Below are positions 59,865 to 64,000 of a stretch of 64,000 bases of DNA, piece by piece. The stretch comes from Streptomyces sp. NBC_01446. GTDB lineage: Bacteria; Actinomycetota; Actinomycetes; Streptomycetales; Streptomycetaceae. The translations under genes and the position numbers were made by a program. The number at the start of each line of letters is the position of its first letter. Position 1 is the stretch's first letter. The notes beneath the pieces are model-generated. The model saw only the letters and a program-made list of their open reading frames with translations. It was not told the DNA's origin and ran no database searches. The stretch lies in NCBI RefSeq assembly GCF_026340095.1, contig NZ_JAPEPO010000001.1, positions 1,550,001 to 1,614,000 of the forward strand, in the 5' to 3' direction.

Positions 59865-60487
59865 CCATCCGGCTCCTGCTCGCCGACGACCACCCCGTCG
59901 TACGCGCCGGGCTCCGCGCGGTCCTCGACGCCGAACCCGACTTCGAGATCGCCGCGGAGGCCGCCACGGCAGAGCGGGCCGTGGAGCTCGCGGCGGGCGG
60001 CGGGGTCGACGTCGTCCTCATGGACCTCCAGTTCGGCGCCGGGATGCACGGCTCGGAGGCGACCGCGGCCATCGCGGCGAGGCCCGGTGCGCCGCGCGTC
60101 CTCGTCCTGACCACGTACGACACGGACGCGGACATCCTGGCCGCGGTGGAGGCGGGCGCGTCCGGCTATCTGCTGAAGGACGCGCCGCCGGAGGAGCTCG
60201 CGGCTGCGGTCCGCACGGCGGCCTCCGGCCAGTCCGCGCTCGCGCCCGCGATCGCGCACCGCCTGATGGACCGCATGCGGGCCCCGGCCGAGGCGCTCAG
60301 CCGCCGCGAGCTGGAGGTCCTCCAGCTCGTCAGGGACGGCCTGTCGAACCAGCGGATCAGCAAGGAACTGTTCCTCAGCCAGGCGACGGTGAAGTCCCAT
60401 CTGGTACACATCTACGCCAAGTTGGGCGTCGACTCACGCACGGCGGCGGTCGCCGCGGCCACCGCACGCGGCCTGATGCGCCGCTGA
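59861..60487 (+). CDS. NarL-family response regulator
   Basis: Regulator of 208 residues: receiver with DDHPVVRAG, phosphorylation Asp55 (VVLMDLQFG), TTYDTDADILAAVEAGASGY and KDAPPEELAAAVRTAASG, then LuxR-type HTH with LSRRELEVLQLVRDGLSNQR and LSQATVKSHLVHIYAKLGVD. Coupled with the kinase. It likely activates the divergent ABC exporter operon. It is an intact example of what the disrupted regulator at 46755-48797 once was. Confidence 0.93.
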   Translation: MTIRLLLADDHPVVRAGLRAVLDAEPDFEIAAEAATAERAVELAAGGGVDVVLMDLQFGAGMHGSEATAAIAARPGAPRVLVLTTYDTDADILAAVEAGASGYLLKDAPPEELAAAVRTAASGQSALAPAIAHRLMDRMRAPAEALSRRELEVLQLVRDGLSNQRISKELFLSQATVKSHLVHIYAKLGVDSRTAAVAAATARGLMRR

Positions 60488-60676
60488 ACCACCGTCCGGC
60501 CTGCCGGCCCCCACCGCCGCGAAGTCACCTGCGGTCACCCGCCGCAGCCCGTGCCGAGCCAGGCACGGGCACCGTCAGCACCGGCCGGCACGGCGCGCGC
60601 CCCACGACCGCGCCGGAGATCCGCCCCGCGCCCGGCGGCCGTCACCGCACGCGGGCTCGTGCGGCGCCGTCCCCGT

Positions 60677-61210
60677 TCACTCTGCCGGACCCGCCGCCGC
60701 GAAGTCGTGCGCGCTCGCCCGGCGCAGCGCGCGCAGCTCGTGCCGGGCCAGCGGCGGCGCGGGCACGGTCAGGACCGGGCAGCCGGCGTGCGCGACGACG
60801 TAGCGGTGAATCCGTCCGCGCCACATGCGGCGTGCGTGGACGCCGATGACGAGCAGGTCGTCCGGGCCCGCCACCGCGTCGCGCAGGGCCCGGCCCGGCC
60901 CGGCCCTGACCACACGGCGTACCAGGTCCACGTCCCGGGGCGGCCCGCCGAGGGCCTCGGCGAAGGCGCGGTCGAGGCGGGCACGGGCCTCGCCGTGCCA
61001 GTACCGGGCCCACTGCCGGTCGGGGCGCCGGGCGTACATGCCCTCGCCCTCGGGCGGCTCCCAGGCGAGGACGGCGACGAGGACCCGGCCCGAGCGGCGT
61101 GCCTGCTCGGCGGCCGCGCGCAGCGCCGCGAGCCCGCCGAGCGAGTCGCTCACCCCGACGACGACCTGCCCGGCCACTGACTCGGAGTGCCGGACCGCAA
61201 CCCCGGTCAC
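60677..61210 (-). CDS. Universal stress protein (UspA family)
   Basis: Cytoplasmic protein of 177 residues. N-terminal VVVGVSDSLGGLAALRAAAE, then VLAWEPPEGEG, and the nucleotide-type end DDLLVIGVHARRMWRGRIHR with AHAGCPVLTVPAP, a USP pattern although the exact GxxGxxxxGS(V) motif is altered (HARRMWRGRIHR), so ATP binding is uncertain. GTG 61210 overlaps the preceding small ORF stop as GTGA and follows GGAGGA. Confidence 0.85.
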   Translation of the reverse strand: MTGVAVRHSESVAGQVVVGVSDSLGGLAALRAAAEQARRSGRVLVAVLAWEPPEGEGMYARRPDRQWARYWHGEARARLDRAFAEALGGPPRDVDLVRRVVRAGPGRALRDAVAGPDDLLVIGVHARRMWRGRIHRYVVAHAGCPVLTVPAPPLARHELRALRRASAHDFAAAGPAE

Positions 61211-61350
61211 GACTTCCTCCCCTTGCGCCGCTTCCCGTTCACGAGCGCGCGCACCCAGGCGCCCGCCGGGCGCGCGGTGCGCGCCTCCGCGCGGCGCTGC
61301 ATCTCTCGTTCGAAACGGTCCGTGACACAGCCCGCCCCGTACCCGTCCAT
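61207..61350 (-). CDS. Small basic protein coupled to the universal stress protein
   Basis: 47 codons starting MDGYGAGCVTDRFEREMQRR and ending VNGKRRKGRKS. A strong GGAGG lies six bases before the ATG and the stop overlaps the USP GTG (GTGA), which supports translation. Highly basic and without membrane segment, no family known. It faces the MocR-type gene across a 100-bp control region. Confidence 0.65.
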   Translation of the reverse strand: MDGYGAGCVTDRFEREMQRRAEARTARPAGAWVRALVNGKRRKGRKS

Positions 61351-61412
61351 GGCATGCCTCCTCAGCCGTTCCCCAGGCCAAAGCCCCTGACCTCTGTCGA
61401 GTCTGTACGCTG

Positions 61413-61436
61413 ATTGGCCTGGACAGCAGGGCCAAT
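61413..61436. promoter_or_regulatory. Inverted repeat ATTGGCC-N10-GGCCAAT
   Basis: Perfect 7-bp arms in the 100-bp gap between the small basic gene and the MocR-type regulator. Position suits autoregulation by the MocR protein and control of the leftward genes. Confidence 0.6.
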
Positions 61437-61450
61437 AACGGAGAGTTGGC

Positions 61451-62944
61451 ATGGCAGGCAATCGAGTGGTCCACGCCTTGAGCACCCCGGGCACGGACAG
61501 CATGAACAGATCCCTGGGCAGCCGCCGCCTCGCCGGCCTCCTGGCGGTGACCGCCGGGGAGAGGCCCGGCTACCGCGCCCTCGCCCAGGGCGTGCGCACC
61601 CTGCTGCTCGACGGTCGTATCCCGCTGCACACCCGGCTGCCCGCCGAGCGCGAGCTGGCCACGGCACTCGGTGTCAGCCGCGCCACGGTCACCGCCGCCT
61701 ACGACCTGCTGCGCGAGGGCGGCTACGCGCACAGCAGGCGCGGGGCGGGTACCTGGACCGAGCTGCCCGAGGGGCAGCGGCCCGCCAGCGTGGCCGTCTT
61801 CCCCGCGGGCGACGACGTGATCGACCTCGCCGTCGCGGCGCCCGGCGCACCCGAGGCGGAACTCGCCGACGCGCTCGCCGCCGCGAGCGCACTGCTGCCC
61901 CGGCACGCGTCGACACCCGGCTACCACCCGTACGGGCTTCCCGAGCTGCGGGCCGCGGTCGCCGAGCGGTTCACGCGGCGCGGCCTGCCGACGCTCCCCG
62001 AGCAGATCCTCATCACCTCGGGCGCCCAGCAGGCGGTGTCGCTCACCCTGGGGCTCCTCGCGAGGGCGGGCGACCGCGTCCTGGTCGAGAACCCGTCGTA
62101 CCCGAACGCCCTGGACGCGCTGAACAGGGGCGGGATGCGGGCCACACCGGTGCCGGTCACGGACGGCGGCTGGGACACGGACCTGTTCGAGTCGGCGCTG
62201 CGGCAGACCGCGCCACGGCTCGCCTATCTGATCCCGGACTTCCACAACCCGACCGGGCGGCTGATGCCACGCGAGCAGCGGGTGCGGCTCCTCGATGTGG
62301 CGCGGGCGACGGGGACCTGGCTGGTCGTGGACGAGACGGTCGCCGACATCGCGCTGGACGTGCCGGCGCCCGCGCCGTTCGCCTCGCTGGCCCCGCACGG
62401 CGCGGGCGAACAGGTCGTCACTGTCGGCTCGTTGAGCAAGACCCACTGGGGCGGCCTGCGCATCGGCTGGGTGCGGGCCGGGTCGCGGCTCATCACGGAA
62501 CTGGCCACGGCACGGGTGCCGTTCGACATGTCGGGTTCCGTGCTCGACCAGCTCGTCGCGCTGCGGCTGCTCGACCGGATGGACGAGGTCCTGAGCGAGC
62601 GCCTGCCGCGGATGCGGGCCCAGCGGGACGCGCTCGCCGAGGACCTGGCGCGTGAACTTCCGGAGTGGCGCTGGCAGTTGCCGCCCGGCGGCCTGTCGCT
62701 CTGGATCGACCTCGGCCGCCCGATCGCCTCCGCTCTCGCCCGGGCCGCGCTGCGGCACGGGGTGCGCATCGAGGGCGGCTCCCGCTTCGGCGCGGACCCG
62801 GGCACGCACGAGCACCGGCTGCGCTTTCCGTACACCCAGCCGCCCGAGGTCGCCAGGGAGGCGGTGCGCCGCCTGGCGCAGACGCTCGCGGACGGCCTCG
62901 GCACGACGGGTGACGAGCCGGGCCGGCCCCACTGGGTGGCGTGA
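61451..62944 (+). CDS. MocR/PdxR-type regulator (GntR HTH fused to aminotransferase fold, YczR-like)
   Basis: Protein of 497 residues. An N-terminal GntR HTH (about 30-95: YRALAQGVRTLLLDGRIPLH, ATALGVSRATVTAAYDLLRE) precedes a fold I aminotransferase domain (ITSGAQQAVSLTLGLLARAG, NPSYPNALDALN, PDFHNPTGRLMPREQR and Lys in VGSLSKTHWGGLRIGW). MocR proteins use PLP as ligand. The YczR subtype usually controls a small membrane protein (YczE), not seen here. ATG 61451 follows GGAGA. Confidence 0.9.
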   Translation: MAGNRVVHALSTPGTDSMNRSLGSRRLAGLLAVTAGERPGYRALAQGVRTLLLDGRIPLHTRLPAERELATALGVSRATVTAAYDLLREGGYAHSRRGAGTWTELPEGQRPASVAVFPAGDDVIDLAVAAPGAPEAELADALAAASALLPRHASTPGYHPYGLPELRAAVAERFTRRGLPTLPEQILITSGAQQAVSLTLGLLARAGDRVLVENPSYPNALDALNRGGMRATPVPVTDGGWDTDLFESALRQTAPRLAYLIPDFHNPTGRLMPREQRVRLLDVARATGTWLVVDETVADIALDVPAPAPFASLAPHGAGEQVVTVGSLSKTHWGGLRIGWVRAGSRLITELATARVPFDMSGSVLDQLVALRLLDRMDEVLSERLPRMRAQRDALAEDLARELPEWRWQLPPGGLSLWIDLGRPIASALARAALRHGVRIEGGSRFGADPGTHEHRLRFPYTQPPEVAREAVRRLAQTLADGLGTTGDEPGRPHWVA

Positions 62945-62979
62945 CGCCGGGCCGAGGGGCCGCCAACTCGCTTACGAGG

Positions 62980-63294
62980 TCAGTACAGTGGCGGCCCGCC
63001 GAACAGCTCCACCGCTTTGCGCACGTCCCCGAGGCCCTTCGCCAGGGCGCTGACCGAGCCGATCGCGCCCGCGATGAGCAGCAGGGAGCGGCGCAGGCGC
63101 GGGATCTCGGGGAGACCCCCGGCGGCCATCGCGTCCAGGGCGGCCAGTTCGTCCTCGGCGACCCCCCGGTCGGGGAACTCGGCCGGATGGGCGGCCAGTT
63201 CACGGCGCAGCCTGGACACCGCGGCGCGTAACTCCGTCACCCGCGGATCCTCTTCGCTGACCGCCACCAGCTTCTGCCCCACGCTCCGCAACAC
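62980..63294 (-). CDS. Conserved hypothetical protein, DUF5955-like
   Basis: Protein of 104 residues: a helical N-terminal part (VTELRAAVSRLRRELAAHPA, then EDELAALDAMAAGG), then a hydrophobic stretch (SLLLIAGAIGSVSALAKGLG) that may be amphipathic or membrane-inserted, and a short tail. Streptomyces proteins of this type are labelled DUF5955, a label given from memory. GTG 63294 follows GGGGGAGAACT. Function unknown. Confidence 0.65.
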   Translation of the reverse strand: MLRSVGQKLVAVSEEDPRVTELRAAVSRLRRELAAHPAEFPDRGVAEDELAALDAMAAGGLPEIPRLRRSLLLIAGAIGSVSALAKGLGDVRKAVELFGGPPLY

Positions 63295-63518
63295 AGTTCT
63301 CCCCCCTCGCACGCCTTTGTGCGACCGCGCACGTGCGCGTTCCGCACGTCCGACGCCTTCCGCGACCCCGGCGGGGCGTTGGCCGGACTCGCCGCATCGG
63401 GGTCGCCGGCCAGTAAACGCCACTTTCTGCCGCGCCCGCCACCGTGCCGACCGAATTCCGGCCTCACGAGTGTCCCGGCGGTCGGCGCGCGGGGCACCCG
63501 GTGAGGTATCCAGGCTTC

Positions 63519-64000
63519 ATGACACACGCAACGGATGACGCTCCGGTGACCGGACTGCTGCTCGCGGCGGGCGGCGGGCGCAGGCTCGGCGGGCGGCCGA
63601 AGGCGCTCCTGACGCACCGCGGGCGCCCCCTGGTGGAGCACGCGGTGGCGGTGCTGCGCGCGGGCGGCTGCGAGCGCGTCCACGTCGTTCTCGGCGCCGC
63701 CGCCGACGACGTACGGGCGCGGGCGGACCTCACGGGGTGCGTGCTCGTGGAGAACCCGGCGTGGGAGGAGGGCATGGGGTCGTCGCTGCGGGCGGGCCTC
63801 GGCTCGCTCGCCGGGACGGGGGCGTCGGCCGCGCTCGTACTCCTTGTGGACCAACCGGGCGTCGGGGCGCCGGCGGTGGCTCGGGTCCGGGCCGCGTACC
63901 GGTCGGCGGAGTCCCTCGCGGCGGCCGCGTACGACGGGGAACGCGGGCATCCGGTCCTGTTCGGGGCGGAGCACTGGCCGGGGATCGTGGCGAGCGCGGC
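63519..64000 (+). CDS. Nucleotidyltransferase family protein (MobA/MocA-like), partial
   Basis: N-terminal 160 residues of an NTP-transferase: TGLLLAAGGGRRLGGRPKAL with the nucleotide-binding GG and PKA motif, VVLGAAADDVRARADL, VVEN-like ENPAWEEGMGSSLRAGLGS, and LLVDQPGVGAPAVARVR. MocA-type enzymes attach CTP or GTP to molybdopterin; a purine-catabolic setting would suit xanthine dehydrogenase maturation, but this is inference. The C-terminus lies beyond the right edge. Confidence 0.88.
   Translation, partial: MTHATDDAPVTGLLLAAGGGRRLGGRPKALLTHRGRPLVEHAVAVLRAGGCERVHVVLGAAADDVRARADLTGCVLVENPAWEEGMGSSLRAGLGSLAGTGASAALVLLVDQPGVGAPAVARVRAAYRSAESLAAAAYDGERGHPVLFGAEHWPGIVASA

Noticed and set aside
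60677..62932. 751-codon minus frame antisense to the MocR-type gene and continuing into the stress protein
   Set aside because: Only the last 177 codons (from GTG 61210) match a known family; the rest is a shadow of the MocR gene.

Overview
The window is high-GC actinobacterial chromosome, almost certainly Streptomyces. Third codon positions are strongly G/C, many genes start with GTG or TTG, operon genes are often joined by 4-base ATGA/GTGA/TTGA overlaps, and the gene content is typical of the genus (PucR, AllR-type IclR, ROK regulators, DUF5994, RNase Sa, GH75 chitosanase, GluABCD). I see no tRNA, rRNA, CRISPR array or replication origin. Both ends cut through a gene.

Layout. 1-5268 (minus): a dipeptide/oligopeptide ABC importer (binding protein, two permeases, two ATPases), divergent from an AraC/GyrI-type regulator. 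7333-16187 (minus): a pyrimidine/hydantoin-type catabolic cluster with an NCS1 permease, an F420-type LLM oxidoreductase, dihydropyrimidinase, two paralogous beta-ureidopropionases, a class III aminotransferase and a PucR regulator. 16362-24753: housekeeping and conserved unknown genes, including methionine aminopeptidase divergent from a small HTH protein, two divergent DUF5994 paralogues, a GH75 chitosanase behind a CsnR-type operator, and gamma-glutamyltransferase. 24897-29729: a secreted alpha/beta hydrolase and the gluABCD glutamate importer. 29836-37732: single genes (GDSL esterase, exonuclease III, isochorismatase-like protein, metallo-beta-lactamase fold protein, a fused PcaD-PcaC protein, a ROK glucokinase).

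37910-43890 is a CUT2-type sugar or polyol importer with two tandem binding proteins, a GntR/UTRA repressor and a divergent Gfo/Idh/MocA dehydrogenase. It abuts a truncated thioesterase, a P450 and a ROK repressor. 46755-50201 is the most eventful stretch: a TnpB-only IS200/IS605-type element sits inside a NarL-family response-regulator gene, leaving two fragments and an orphaned sensor kinase. 50382-53127 holds a small membrane protein, an RNase Sa homologue, a frameshifted EamA transporter and an SDR. 53201-56776 is the allantoin pathway (allantoicase, allantoinase, IclR-type AllR with clear operators). 56719-60487 is an ABC exporter divergent from an intact two-component system. The right end holds a universal stress protein with a small coupled gene, a MocR-type regulator, and the start of a nucleotidyltransferase.

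Much of the window concerns acquisition of organic nitrogen: peptides, pyrimidines or hydantoins, glutamate, gamma-glutamyl peptides and allantoin. No wholly new system is obvious. The strongest leads are the TnpB insertion, whose predicted guide matches the most conserved codons of the NarL-type HTH, and the F420-type oxidoreductase standing where a dihydropyrimidine dehydrogenase would be expected. Several well-formed operators can also be assigned to the regulator beside them.
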